Source: Bordetella parapertussis | GTDB taxonomy: Bacteria; Pseudomonadota; Gammaproteobacteria; Burkholderiales; SG8-41 | DNA length: 40,578 nucleotides | NCBI GenBank assembly: GCA_945864585.1 | Contig: CAMBCF010000040.1 | Span: 1 to 40,578 of the forward strand | Reading direction: 5' to 3' | Shown here: piece after piece, positions 23,623 to 32,913 of the stretch | How positions within the stretch are numbered: position 1 is the first letter of the stretch | Layout of the letters: each line of letters begins with the position of its first letter | Program-made: the position numbers and the translations under genes | Notes under the pieces: model-generated | Told to the model about the DNA's origin: nothing | The model's input: only the letters and a program-made list of their open reading frames with translations | The model's database searches: none

Positions 23623-24585
23623 TCAATCCGCCTTGATCCCCGCCTGCTTGATCACCCGCGCCCACATCGCCACTTCCTCGCTGATCACTTTTTTGAACTG
23701 CTCCGGCGAACTCGCCACCACTTCCGCGCCATCCTTGGTAAAGCGTTCGGTGATATCCGGCGAGCGCGCGGCGCGCACGATGTGCTCGTTGAGTATTTTG
23801 ATGATCGGTGCGGGGGTCGCCACCGGCGCCACCACCCCCACCCAACTGTTGAATTCATGCTGCGGCACGCCGGATTCCGCCACCGTCGGCACATTGGGCA
23901 GTATCGCCATGCGCTTGGTGCTGGTCACCGCCAGCACGCGCATGCGATTGGAATTGACGTAGCCGACCGCCGCCACCACGGCGAGTGCGGCCATATCCAC
24001 TTCGCCCGACATCAGCGCGATCAACGCCGGGCCGCCGCCTTTGTAGGGCACATGCGCAAATTTAGTATCGGTTTGCGAGGCCAGTAACTCCACCGCAAGA
24101 TGGGTAAGCCCGCCCGCGCCGGCAGTGCCGAATTTGACCGTGCCCGGACTTTTTTTCGCCAGTGCAATCAGTTCCTTAATGTTTTTCACTGGCACCGAAG
24201 GATGCACCGCGATCAAACTCGGCGACGAGGCTATCAAACACACTGCCGCGAAATCACGCCCCGGGTCGTAACCGAGTTTGGAAAACAGCGACACGTTCGC
24301 CACCAGCCCCACCGTGTTCGCGAGCAGCGTGTAACCATCACCGGGCGCACGCGCCACCAGTTCCGTGCCCAGATTGGTCGAGGCGCCGGGGCGCGATTCC
24401 AGCACGACGCTTTGCCCGATGGTCTCGCTCATGCGCGGCGCGATCACGCGCATCACGGTGTCGATGCTGCCGCCGGGCGGCACCGGTATCACCATGCGGA
24501 TGGACTTCACCGGAAAGCTGCCCGTCTGCGCACCCGCAGTCACGCTGACCGCAAACAGTAACGCTGCCGCTGAGTTTCGCCTCAC
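23623..24585 (-). CDS. Bug/TctC-family periplasmic binding protein (copy 9)
   Basis: 320 residues from a GTG at 24585, chosen because GAGGAGAGAGG lies just upstream and a short signal peptide (VRRNSAAALLFAVSVTAGAQ) follows. Loops are VIPVPPGGSIDTVMR, GASTNLGTELVARAPGDGYT, VPYKGGGPALIALMSG and LPNVPTVAESGVPQHE; GDGYT replaces PDGYT. It starts 17 bp after the stop of copy 10, so the two form a tandem transcript. Confidence 0.93.
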   Translation of the reverse strand: MRRNSAAALLFAVSVTAGAQTGSFPVKSIRMVIPVPPGGSIDTVMRVIAPRMSETIGQSVVLESRPGASTNLGTELVARAPGDGYTLLANTVGLVANVSLFSKLGYDPGRDFAAVCLIASSPSLIAVHPSVPVKNIKELIALAKKSPGTVKFGTAGAGGLTHLAVELLASQTDTKFAHVPYKGGGPALIALMSGEVDMAALAVVAAVGYVNSNRMRVLAVTSTKRMAILPNVPTVAESGVPQHEFNSWVGVVAPVATPAPIIKILNEHIVRAARSPDITERFTKDGAEVVASSPEQFKKVISEEVAMWARVIKQAGIKAD

Positions 24586-24601
24586 GCCTCTCTCCTCACG
24601 C

Positions 24602-25567
24602 CTAACCCTCAATACGTATATTCGCGTCGCGGATAATCTTTGCCCAGCGCTCATGCTCGCTGCGCATGCGCCGATCCACGTCGTCCGCGGTACCGCCCGC
24701 CACCGCCATGCCCTGCGTATCGAACAATTTGCGCACCGCGGTGTCCTGCAGGATTTTGTTCATTTCCGTATTCAGCCGTGCAATCACCGTGGCCGGCGTG
24801 CCTTTGGGCGCGAGAAACGCGAACCACGATTCGACGTCGAAGCCGGGCACGGTTTCCGCCAGCGCCGGCCAATCGCGCTGCGTGGGCCAGCGCTGCGCCG
24901 TGGAAACCGCCAACGCGCGCAGCCGCCCCGACTGTATATGCGGCGACACCGGCAGCAGCCCCGTCATCATCACCTGCACCTGCCCCGAGATCAAATCGGG
25001 CATGCCCAGCCCGGTGCTCTTGTACGGCACGTTCAGCATGCGCATCTGCGTGAGCGACATCAGATGTTCCATCGCCAGATGCGTGAGGCTCCCCACACCG
25101 GGCACCACGAACGACAACTGCCCCGGCCGCGCACGCACGAACGCGATCAGTTCCTTCGCCGATTTCACTGGCACCGCCGGATGTACTACCAGCACCAGCG
25201 GCGAGTAACCCACGCGTATGACACCGCTCAAACCACCGATCGCGTCATAGGCCGGTTTGTGCGCAGCGATGGTTGCCGGCACGCTGCCGGAAATCAGCAT
25301 CAGCGTGTAGCCGTCGGCGGGTGACTTCACCGCCATACCGATGCCGATCAGCCCGCCGCCGCCGCCGCGATTGTCGACGATGAACTGTTGCTCCAGCGTT
25401 TCGGAAAGTTTGGAAGACATGATGCGTGCCACGATATCGCTGCCGCCGCCGGTGGCCATAGGCACGATCACGCGCACGGATTTGGCGGGCCAGGCTTGCG
25501 CGAAGGCCGCGCCACACGCCAGAATTTGTGCAATGCCACACGCTGCTACGCCGTATCGAATCACCAT
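24602..25567 (-). CDS. Bug/TctC-family periplasmic binding protein (copy 10)
   Basis: 321 residues from the ATG at 25567; GGAGG is only one base away, so the following GTG codon at 25564 could be the real start. The signal peptide ends near CGAAFAQ. Its ligand loop is VPMATGGGSDIVAR, and the fourth loop is VPYKSTGLGMPDLISG, replacing the Gly-Pro-Ala with Leu-Gly-Met. The segment corresponding to PDVPT reads RDWPALAETVPGFD, the least conserved of all copies here. It is the first gene of the tandem pair with copy 9. Confidence 0.93.
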   Translation of the reverse strand: MVIRYGVAACGIAQILACGAAFAQAWPAKSVRVIVPMATGGGSDIVARIMSSKLSETLEQQFIVDNRGGGGGLIGIGMAVKSPADGYTLMLISGSVPATIAAHKPAYDAIGGLSGVIRVGYSPLVLVVHPAVPVKSAKELIAFVRARPGQLSFVVPGVGSLTHLAMEHLMSLTQMRMLNVPYKSTGLGMPDLISGQVQVMMTGLLPVSPHIQSGRLRALAVSTAQRWPTQRDWPALAETVPGFDVESWFAFLAPKGTPATVIARLNTEMNKILQDTAVRKLFDTQGMAVAGGTADDVDRRMRSEHERWAKIIRDANIRIEG

Positions 25568-25723
25568 GCCTCCGGATTTATCCTGCACGCGGTGCGCCTG
25601 CGACGTCCCGCACATTCACAGATCAGTGCTGCTGCCCTGCTGGTGCGGCAGATGGTCTCGCCCAAATAACAGGGCGAACCGCGGTTTGCCAGGGCCCGCC
25701 CCAGGATCACACCACAGCCGCGA

Positions 25724-26059
25724 TTAACTGCCGTGCGGCGCCGCCCACTGCCCCACGTCGTAGCCGGGACGATAGTTACGGTTAGTCTGCACCGGATTGC
25801 GATTCACCAGCGGCCGCGCGTAGAGCGGATGCGTCATGCTGCGCACTTCATGCGCGATGGTGTAGAGGTGCTTGCCGTTGTCGAGGGATAGGACTTTTAA
25901 AGGCCATTTTTCACTAACTCGCAATCTATCCCGCGACGGGCGAACAGTCAATCGCGTAAATTTTCGCCAAGCCCCCTGAAAATTTTGCACCGCGAAATGT
26001 TGCGCTTCAGCTAATGTGGCAAGCCATGCCACGCGCATCACATCGGACAAACGTATCAT
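25724..26059 (-). CDS. small ORF of unknown function, partly made of a dispersed repeat
   Basis: 111 residues with a good ribosome site (AGGAG six bases before the ATG). The middle (about residues 32-57) is encoded by the dispersed repeat at 25888-25965, which recurs in non-coding DNA at 35991-36078. The C-terminal 55 residues (LDNGKHLYTIAHEVRSMTHP, then PLYARPLVNRNPVQTNR) look like a real protein end but match no family that I recognise. It may therefore be a chimera: a repeat inserted into a gene, or a start joined to a foreign tail. Treat as hypothetical. Confidence 0.45.
   Translation of the reverse strand: MIRLSDVMRVAWLATLAEAQHFAVQNFQGAWRKFTRLTVRPSRDRLRVSEKWPLKVLSLDNGKHLYTIAHEVRSMTHPLYARPLVNRNPVQTNRNYRPGYDVGQWAAPHGS
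25888..25965 (-). repeat. dispersed repeat, copy A
   Basis: On the minus strand this has CGCGATTGACTGTTCG, then CGCGGGATAGATTGCGA, then GTGAAAAA and TCCTAT, in the same order as copy B at 35991-36078, 10 kb away on the plus strand. Both copies are close to the start of a minor ORF or gene. Confidence 0.8.
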
Positions 26060-26184
26060 CGATGTCTCCTAGCGGGTAAGCTCTTTGACAATGTACGCCA
26101 GCGCAGCGCAGTCGTCAAGAATCTCGCCTGGCGGATGGCATCACACTCGCGTTGAACCACTCAAGACGCGGCAGACCTCTGCGC

Positions 26185-27312
26185 TCAATGCATGCCGTAA
26201 AAGCTCAGTGCGCCGCCGGCCATCACCTGATGCTTCGCCGCGGCGGACAACGGCGCCAGCCGGTCGCGGATCATTTTGGGCGCGCCCGGGAAGAACCCAT
26301 CCTGATGCGGATAATCGGTCGCCCACATGATCTTGCCGGGACCGATATATTCGGCGAGCACGGCGATGCTGTTTTCCACGGGCTCGAAGGAGATCCAGCA
26401 ATTGCGCTGGAACAACTCGCTCGGACGCATTTTCGGCGCGGTGTCATTGAACCCCTGGTCGTCGAAATGCCGGTCCATGCGGTCCAGCCACGGCGCGATC
26501 CAGCCGCCGCCAGACTCCATGAAGCCCACGCGCAGCCGCGGATGGCGGTCGACCACACCGCCCCAGATCACGCTGAGCGCCGCGAGCATCATCTCCATGG
26601 TGTGCGAGACCATATGCCGTGCCGCCCGGTCGGATTCAAAACGGTCGACGCCCACGGTGGGCATCGCGTTGGTCGAGCCCTCGTGGAACGCGATGGCAAA
26701 GTCGAGGCCTTCGGCCAACTGCCAGAACGGCTCGTACATCGGCTCGCTCAACATCTTCTTGCCGTGATACGGGTTCGGCCGCAAAAAGCCGCTGCGCATG
26801 CCCAGCGTTTCGCGCGCGTAGCGCATCTCTACCATCGCGCCTTCGACCGACTGCATCGGCAGCATCGCGACCCCGAACAATCGATCAGGGTACGGCTTGC
26901 AGTAATCCGCGAGCCAGCGGTTGTAGGCGCGGCACATCGCGGCGGCGAGGTCGGGGGCCTCGACCGCCCCGGTGAACAGACCCAGGCTTGGGTAGAGGTA
27001 CGCGGCGTCGATCCCGTCGAGTTCCATATCGGTGATGCGCGCGTGCGGGTCGAACCCGCCCTTGCGTCCATCGGCGTATTTCAGGCTGTCGAGCTTGACC
27101 TCGCCCTGGCGCACGCCGACAGAGCCGAGGCTGCCGATGCCCCGCGGATTGCCCAGCAGCTTGCCCTCAACGGAGAGCCGTTCCTTGCCATTGTGGTCGA
27201 TAACGAATTGCGGCCGGCGTTCGCGGAACGCCGGGTCGATATAGTCATCCCATAGCGTGAGCGGCTCGAGAATGTGGCCGTCGGCGTCAACAACATCGTA
27301 GGTGCGTGTCAT
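26185..27312 (-). CDS. amidohydrolase_2 family metal-dependent hydrolase/decarboxylase (ACMSD-like)
   Basis: 375 residues from the ATG at 27312 (AGGA eight bases upstream; another ATG two codons earlier is too close to it). The TIM-barrel metal site starts with DADGH (Asp11-x-His13); AFHEGS supplies a further His near residue 212, and the closing Asp is in WATDYPHQDG about residue 330. No signal peptide. Members of this family hydrolyse or decarboxylate cyclic and aromatic acids (amino-carboxymuconate-semialdehyde decarboxylase, gamma-resorcylate decarboxylase). It stands alone on its strand, next to the IS element, and its nearest companions are TctC genes. Confidence 0.88.
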   Translation of the reverse strand: MTRTYDVVDADGHILEPLTLWDDYIDPAFRERRPQFVIDHNGKERLSVEGKLLGNPRGIGSLGSVGVRQGEVKLDSLKYADGRKGGFDPHARITDMELDGIDAAYLYPSLGLFTGAVEAPDLAAAMCRAYNRWLADYCKPYPDRLFGVAMLPMQSVEGAMVEMRYARETLGMRSGFLRPNPYHGKKMLSEPMYEPFWQLAEGLDFAIAFHEGSTNAMPTVGVDRFESDRAARHMVSHTMEMMLAALSVIWGGVVDRHPRLRVGFMESGGGWIAPWLDRMDRHFDDQGFNDTAPKMRPSELFQRNCWISFEPVENSIAVLAEYIGPGKIMWATDYPHQDGFFPGAPKMIRDRLAPLSAAAKHQVMAGGALSFYGMH

Positions 27313-27388
27313 TGCCATTTTCCTTTTAAGGTTGCATCCCAAGTCATGGTAGCACGGCGACCACGGGGCTGCGAGATCCAATCGACCC

Positions 27389-28388
27389 CAGGGCAATAGC
27401 ATCAAATACCATTTGCCACAAGCCCAAGCAACTGCTCACGATATCGGTCACTGGTGCAGGCGAGCATGCGCCTGCCCTTGATGTTGCCCTTGCGCGATTT
27501 ATCCAGCCGCAGAATATTGAGCACCATGCGGCGCACGACGGCAAGGTTTTGAGCGCTGTTCTTGACCCGCGCCCGCACCTGATCATCGTTCAGACAAACA
27601 TCCAGACACCAATGCAAGCGGTTCTCGACCTCCCAGTGGCTGCGCACCGCGTGCGCAAGACTCTTGGCCTTGACGGGGATGCTGCCGATGTAGAGCCGAT
27701 CCTGCACACTGGTTTTGCCCTTCACCGTGCGCTCGGACTGCACTACGCCAAACATCGCGAGGCCAGGCCACTGCTGCGGGTTGGCCAGGCAGTCCAGGTG
27801 CCCGAAGGCAAAGTAGCGGCGCACCTCGATACGTCCGTGATCCTTCTCCACCGTCTCGTAGTAGTCATGGTGCGCGTGCGCCCAACCAGACGCCTGCGCA
27901 GTGGTGAAGAACTCGCGGATCGAATCGGCAAGCGCCGGCTGGTCTTGCCGTCCATGGCCACGACCGTGCCCGGTTCCAGCGCGGGTATCATGCCGGCCAC
28001 CCACTGCCGAAAGCTCTTCTCCACGGCCTGCGCATCCAGCATCCCGAATACCCGCCCCATGGTGTCGTGTGAGGCGATGCCACGCTCAAGTTTCATGAAT
28101 TGCCTTAACTATTCCAGCCGCTCCTTGGCCCACAGTTCCATGTCCACAAAGTTGTCCGCCCCGCACAGGGTTGCGCATACCGCTACTACGAGCATTTCCA
28201 CCAGATCGTGCGTGCTGCGCCCGACTATCCTTGGATCGACTATCATCGAGAATGCTGCGGCTAGACTGACCGGCTTTCCTGTCTCCATCTCGACTCCAAA
28301 AAGACAGTAAGCTACACACACTGCGCAAAAAGTACAACCCCAGTATCATCGCCATTCAGCTACTCCGGAATTTGATGCAGTTGCCCTG
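27389..28388 (-). mobile_element. defective ISAs1-family insertion sequence
   Basis: The ends are inverted repeats: CAGGGCAATAGCATCAAATACC at 27389-27410 pairs with 28367-28388 (19 of 22 positions by hand). The element is 1000 bp, shorter than the usual 1.2-1.3 kb because the transposase has an internal deletion. No target duplication is evident next to the ends. It lies in the gap between the amidohydrolase and UbiD genes. Confidence 0.85.
27402..28321 (-). pseudogene. ISAs1-family transposase with nonsense codon and internal deletion
   Basis: The frame begins near 28288 (METGKPVSLAAAFSMIVDPR), meets TAG at 28109-28111 where a Trp is expected in ERLEWLRQF, then continues MKLERGIASHDTMGRVFGML to the first catalytic Asp in VVAMDGKT (~27965). 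Directly after this the frame shifts to QPALADSIREFFTTA, which in intact relatives lies some 80 residues later; the second catalytic Asp region is deleted. The rest runs normally (SHWEVENRLHWCLDVCLNDD with the catalytic Glu) to 27402. It cannot make an active enzyme. Confidence 0.88.
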
Positions 28389-28464
28389 ACACAAAGCGGC
28401 AGCCCCACTAAATCGGGCGAAAGGCGTATCCTGTCTGCAGACGTTTAGAGCAAGGGACTCCCCT

Positions 28465-29940
28465 ATGGACACCAGCACCGACCCCCGCACCGCGAACCGC
28501 GCATCCGATGCGCCGAAGCAGGATCTGCGAGCATGGCTCGCGCAGATGGAGGCGGCGGGAGAGGTGACGCGCATCAGCGGCGCCGAGCGCGAACGGGAGA
28601 TCGGCGGCATCGTCGACATCTACCAGCGCAAGATCGGCAACCCCGCGGTGCTGTTCGACGATATTCCGGGCTTCCCGCAGGGCCATCGCATCCTGGCCAA
28701 CATTCTGACCTCGAACCGCCGCATTAATCTCACCCTGGGCAACCCGGCCGAAGGTAGCGAGATCGAATTGGTGCGTCATTGGCGCAAGTACATGAAAGAA
28801 GCGCTGTCGATTCCGCCGCTAACGGTGACCAGTGGCGCGCTGCTGGAGAATGTCAGGACCGGAGACGCTATCGACCTGTTCACAATCCCCGTGCCGCGAT
28901 GGCATGAACACGACGGCGGCTACTATATCGGCACCGGTGATATGGTGGTCATGCGGGATCCCGACTCCGGCTGGATTAATTACGGCGCTTATCGCGTGCA
29001 GGCGCACGACAAGAAGCTCGCCACCGTAATGTGCTCCAAGGGCAAGCATGGCGACATGATCCAGAAGAAGTATCACGAGCGCGGCGAGCCGTGTCCGGTG
29101 GCTGTGGTGTGCGGCATGCATCCGGCGCTGTTCATGATCGCCGGCCTCGAAATTCCGCACGGCAAGAACGAATACGACGCGGCCGGCGGTCTGATCGGCG
29201 AACCGGTGCAGGTGATCATGGGGCCAAAGACCGGCCTGCCGATTCCCGCGCATGCAGAGATTGCCTTCGAGGGCTTCATCCATCCGGACGATCGCATCGA
29301 CGAAGGCCCGCTTGGCGAATGGACCGGCTACTACGCCGGCGGATTGAAGAAAGAGCCGGCGATTCGCATTGAAACGATGATGTATCGTAACAATCCGATA
29401 TTGCTCGGTGCGATTCCGGGCATTCCACCGGATGATGATTCGTTCTATCGTGGTTCGTATCGGTCGGGCGCGGTGTGGAACCAGCTCGAGGCCGCTGGCG
29501 TTCCAGAGGTGAAGGGAGTTTGGTCGCATGCCGCCGGTGGCAGCCGCCTTTGGCTTACGGTTGCCATCAAGCAGATGTACGCCGGCCACGCCAAGCAGGC
29601 GGGATTGATCGCCTCGCAATGCCACGCCGGCGCCTACGTCAATCGTTTCGTGGTGGTGGTGGACGACGACATCAATCCCGCCGACATAGACAAGGTGATC
29701 TGGGCGATGTGCACGCGATTTGATCCGCGCGAAGGCATGGAGATTCTGCGCGGCTGCTGGAGCTCGGCGCTCGATCCGATGGCGTACTCGCCGCAGGATC
29801 CGCGCAACGCCCGCGTGGTGATCGATGCCTGCAAGCCGTTTGGCCGTCGCGACACATTTCCGATGGTGGTGCGCGCCAGTGCAGAAGTTGAAGCGCTCGT
29901 GCGTTCAAAGTTCGGCGCATTTATGCCGAAAGGATCGTGA
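28465..29940 (+). CDS. UbiD-family prenylated-FMN decarboxylase
   Basis: 491 residues, AAGGGA upstream of the ATG. UbiD landmarks: DLRAWLAQMEAAGEVTRI at the start, ILANILTSNRRINLTLG, a middle domain with YRVQAHDKKLATVMC, the active-site EGPLGEWTGYY (~280) and the C-terminal swapped domain with VVVVDDDINPADIDKVIWAM. The enzyme (de)carboxylates aromatic or alpha,beta-unsaturated acids and needs prenylated FMN from UbiX, which is not in the window. Position beside TctC copies 11 and 12 and the hydroxylase suggests catabolism, not ubiquinone synthesis. Confidence 0.93.
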   Translation: MDTSTDPRTANRASDAPKQDLRAWLAQMEAAGEVTRISGAEREREIGGIVDIYQRKIGNPAVLFDDIPGFPQGHRILANILTSNRRINLTLGNPAEGSEIELVRHWRKYMKEALSIPPLTVTSGALLENVRTGDAIDLFTIPVPRWHEHDGGYYIGTGDMVVMRDPDSGWINYGAYRVQAHDKKLATVMCSKGKHGDMIQKKYHERGEPCPVAVVCGMHPALFMIAGLEIPHGKNEYDAAGGLIGEPVQVIMGPKTGLPIPAHAEIAFEGFIHPDDRIDEGPLGEWTGYYAGGLKKEPAIRIETMMYRNNPILLGAIPGIPPDDDSFYRGSYRSGAVWNQLEAAGVPEVKGVWSHAAGGSRLWLTVAIKQMYAGHAKQAGLIASQCHAGAYVNRFVVVVDDDINPADIDKVIWAMCTRFDPREGMEILRGCWSSALDPMAYSPQDPRNARVVIDACKPFGRRDTFPMVVRASAEVEALVRSKFGAFMPKGS

Positions 29941-29953
29941 AGGTTTATTCTGA

Positions 29954-30943
29954 TTACTCGCGGCGTATGCCGGCGGCCTTGACCACTTTTGCCCATTTGT
30001 CGGCTTCGTTTTTGACGAAGGCGGTGAAGGCTTCCGGGGAATTGCTGGACGCGATAGCACCCAGGGCGAAAGATTTTTCCTTCATTTCGGCGGTGCTCAG
30101 TATCTTCACCAGTTCGGCGTTGATTTTGTAGACCATTGCGCGCGGCGTGCCGGCCGGCATCGTCAAGCCCTGCCAGGAGCCGCCGTCGAAGCCTTTGAGT
30201 CCGGATTCGTCGACAGTGGCTACATCAGGCATAGGCGCAAAACGTTGCTGAGTCGATATTGCAATCGCCCGCAGCTTGCCGGCTTTCACGTAAGGCTGTG
30301 CGGCAATCACGGTGCTGAATGCGACCTCGATCGCCCCTGCGATCTGCTCAACCAGCGCCGGCCCGGTTCCCTTGTACGGGATGTGGGCGATGTTTACGCC
30401 GCCGTACTGTTTGAACATTTCCATCAGCAATTGCGAACTGGTGCCGATGCCGCCCGAGGCGTAATTGAGTTCGCCCGGGCGTGTCCTGGCAAGCGCCACC
30501 AGTTCCCGCACATGCTTCACCGGCAGCGATGGATGCACAATCAGCAGGCTTGGCAGCGTCGCGAGCAGTGTCACGTGCGCGAAGTCCTTGCGCGGATCGA
30601 CAGCAAGTTTCGTGTAGAGCGAAAGCGAGATGGTCTGCGCAATCGAGATAATGCACATGGTATAGCCATCCGGCGCCGACTTCGCGCATAGCTCGGTACC
30701 GAGGTTGCCGCCCGCGCCAGCACGATTGTCCGCGATGATTTGTATCTTCCATGCCCGCGCCAGCGCTTCGGCAGTCATGCGCCCGACGATGTCGGTCGGC
30801 CCCCCAGGCGGGAACGGCACAATCATCCGGATCGGCCTCGCCGGATAATCCTGTGCGGCGCTCAGCGTCGCAGTAACGACGCTGCCCGCCACTATGAAAC
30901 ATGCAAGTGCAGTTTTGACTATCATGCCCCTATCCGCCGACAT
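29954..30943 (-). CDS. Bug/TctC-family periplasmic binding protein (copy 11)
   Basis: 329 residues; the ATG at 30943 overlaps the previous stop codon (TAATG), indicating coupled translation with copy 12, while an ATG six codons later (AGGGG almost touching it) is the alternative. The signal peptide is TALACFIVAGSVVTATLSAA. Loops: VPFPPGGPTDIVGR, GAGGNLGTELCAKSAPDGYT, IPYKGTGPALVEQIAG, MPDVATVDESGLKGFD. It converges on the UbiD gene with a 13-bp gap. Confidence 0.94.
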   Translation of the reverse strand: MSADRGMIVKTALACFIVAGSVVTATLSAAQDYPARPIRMIVPFPPGGPTDIVGRMTAEALARAWKIQIIADNRAGAGGNLGTELCAKSAPDGYTMCIISIAQTISLSLYTKLAVDPRKDFAHVTLLATLPSLLIVHPSLPVKHVRELVALARTRPGELNYASGGIGTSSQLLMEMFKQYGGVNIAHIPYKGTGPALVEQIAGAIEVAFSTVIAAQPYVKAGKLRAIAISTQQRFAPMPDVATVDESGLKGFDGGSWQGLTMPAGTPRAMVYKINAELVKILSTAEMKEKSFALGAIASSNSPEAFTAFVKNEADKWAKVVKAAGIRRE

Positions 30944-31905
30944 TACGGATCGGCACGCATGCCGCTGGCGTCAACCACTTTTTTCCATTTTGCCAGTTCC
31001 GCCAGCACGAATGCGGTGAATTCCTCGGGTGTATTGCCCGCAGGCTCGGCGCCTTGTGCGGCAAAGCGCTCTTTAAGTTCCGGCGCACGCAGAATTTTTG
31101 CGGCTTCGGCAGAGACGCGATTCACCGCCTCGCGCGGCGTGCCGGCCGGTGCGAACATGCCGCTCCAGCCACTCACCTCGTAACCGGCCACGCCGGATTC
31201 GATCATCGTCGGAAACTCATTCGCGGCTGCGAAGCGCTTGCCGCCGGTGACCGCCAGCGCGCGCAGGCGTGCGGCGCGCACCTGCTGCAACACCGTGGGC
31301 AGGGTCGAAAACATCATTTGCACATGGCCGCCCATGAGATCAATCACCGCCGGGCCGCCGCCCTTATACGGCACGTGCAGCAAATCAATTTTTGCCAGCG
31401 ACTTGAACAACTCGCCCGACAGATGCGTCGAGGTGCCGTTGCCGGATGAGGCGTAGGTGATGTGAGCGGGCCGTGCCCGCGCCAGCGCGATCAACTCGCG
31501 CACCGATTTCACCGGAAGTGACGGATGCACGGTCAATATATTCGGGGCGTCCAGCAACAGCGTCACCGGCGCAAAGTCGCGCGCCACATCGAACGGCATG
31601 CGGCGATTCACATGCGGATTGATGGTGTGCGAAATGCTGGTGACCAGCAGGGTGTAACCGTCGGCGGGTGACTTCGCCACGATCTCCGCACCAGTGATGC
31701 CGCCCGCGCCGGCGCGGTTGTCGACAATCACCGGCACGCCGAAGGCATCGGACAATTTTGCCGTCACGCTGCGCGCGGCAAAGTCGGCAATGCCGCCGGG
31801 CGCAAAGGCCACTACCACACGTATGGGTTTGCTCGGGTAGCCCTGCGCGCAGGCGTTTGCTGCGCAGCAGAGTGCGGTAATGTGGAGAAGTAGTGAGCGC
31901 GACAT
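30943..31905 (-). CDS. Bug/TctC-family periplasmic binding protein (copy 12)
   Basis: 320 residues from the ATG at 31905 (a TTG two codons earlier is possible; neither has a clear ribosome site). The signal peptide ends near ANACAQ. Loops: VAFAPGGIADFAAR, GAGGITGAEIVAKSPADGYT, VPYKGGGPAVIDLMGG; the C-terminal lobe has EFPTMIESGVAGYE. It is first of a coupled pair with copy 11 and divergent from the molybdenum hydroxylase genes across 147 bp, so a shared regulatory region is possible. Confidence 0.94.
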   Translation of the reverse strand: MSRSLLLHITALCCAANACAQGYPSKPIRVVVAFAPGGIADFAARSVTAKLSDAFGVPVIVDNRAGAGGITGAEIVAKSPADGYTLLVTSISHTINPHVNRRMPFDVARDFAPVTLLLDAPNILTVHPSLPVKSVRELIALARARPAHITYASSGNGTSTHLSGELFKSLAKIDLLHVPYKGGGPAVIDLMGGHVQMMFSTLPTVLQQVRAARLRALAVTGGKRFAAANEFPTMIESGVAGYEVSGWSGMFAPAGTPREAVNRVSAEAAKILRAPELKERFAAQGAEPAGNTPEEFTAFVLAELAKWKKVVDASGMRADP

Positions 31906-32052
31906 TTTCAAGGAAGGATTTTATCTACAGTCTGCACCATTCACAGCCCGGCCCGCAAGGGCAAAGCGTGATGGTAAGTCCTTACGCCGAGCGTGCTAGA
32001 ATTCTTCACGCGCTTTTCCCTTCTCTAATGCCCCTCCGTCAGCGCTGCCCTC

Positions 32053-32913
32053 ATGAAACCCGCATCATTTGAGTATCACTCGCCCGCTACGCTTGACGCC
32101 GCGCTGGCGGTGCTGGCCGGCGCGCGCGAAGGACGCGTGCTTGCGGGCGGGCAAAGCCTGCTGCCCACGATGGCGCTGCGTCTGGCGCGCCCCGCGCACC
32201 TGATCGATATCAACGGCATCACCGAACTTGCCGGCTTGCGCGTCGAAAACAACGAACTGGACATCGGCGCGTGTGTGCGTCACGCCGCGTTTGAGCGCAC
32301 TGTCGAAGAGGGGCCGCTGGGCAGGTTGCTGGCGCACGTGGTGCGGCATATCGCGCATTACCCGATACGCACGCGCGGCACGTTTTGCGGCAGTCTCGCG
32401 CAGGCCGATCCGGCGGCCGAGTGGTGCCTGGTGGCGGCAACCTTGTCCGCGCGCATGGTGATTGCCAGCGCGAAGGGACGCCGAGTGGTCAATGCGGACG
32501 CGTTTTTCGAAGGGCCGATGATGACCGCGCTGCGCGACGGTGAATTGCTGATCGAAGCACGGCTGCCGCTGCTCAGCGCCGGCACGCACACCGGCTTTTG
32601 CGAGTTCAGCCGGCGCGCGGGCGATTTCGCCATCGCGATGGCGTTGGTGACTTATGAGCTACGCGATGGCGTGATGAGCGAAGCGCGAGTGGGCATCGGC
32701 GGCGCCGAAGACCGCCCGCGACGCATCGCCGAAGCCGAAGCCGCGATGCGCGGCAAGCCTGCGCGGCAAGACGTATTCGAAGCTGTGGCGGACACCGCAG
32801 CGCAGGCGCTCTCGCCCGCTGCTGATATCCGCTACTGCGCCGAGTATCGCCGCGACGCCGCGCGCGCTATGGTGCTGCGTGCGCTGGAGCAAGCCGAGGG
32901 AGGCGCGCGATGA
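32053..32913 (+). CDS. molybdenum hydroxylase, FAD-binding subunit
   Basis: A 286-residue medium subunit of the xanthine dehydrogenase/CO dehydrogenase family. FAD-binding motifs are visible at residues ~31-35 (AGGQSLLP) and ~112 (TRGTFCGSLAQADPAAEW). It passes electrons from the iron-sulfur subunit. The gene starts at an ATG preceded by a weak site and overlaps the next gene by ATGA, so the three subunits are translated together in the order FAD, iron-sulfur, molybdenum. Confidence 0.93.
   Translation: MKPASFEYHSPATLDAALAVLAGAREGRVLAGGQSLLPTMALRLARPAHLIDINGITELAGLRVENNELDIGACVRHAAFERTVEEGPLGRLLAHVVRHIAHYPIRTRGTFCGSLAQADPAAEWCLVAATLSARMVIASAKGRRVVNADAFFEGPMMTALRDGELLIEARLPLLSAGTHTGFCEFSRRAGDFAIAMALVTYELRDGVMSEARVGIGGAEDRPRRIAEAEAAMRGKPARQDVFEAVADTAAQALSPAADIRYCAEYRRDAARAMVLRALEQAEGGAR

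Noticed and set aside
26152-27255. Long plus-strand frame opposite the amidohydrolase
   Set aside because: The minus-strand protein shows a complete metal site and start signal; the plus-strand reading is compositionally a shadow.
27379-28398. Target-site duplication around the ISAs1 element
   Set aside because: The 10 bases on either side of the inverted ends do not match; flanks may have changed since insertion.
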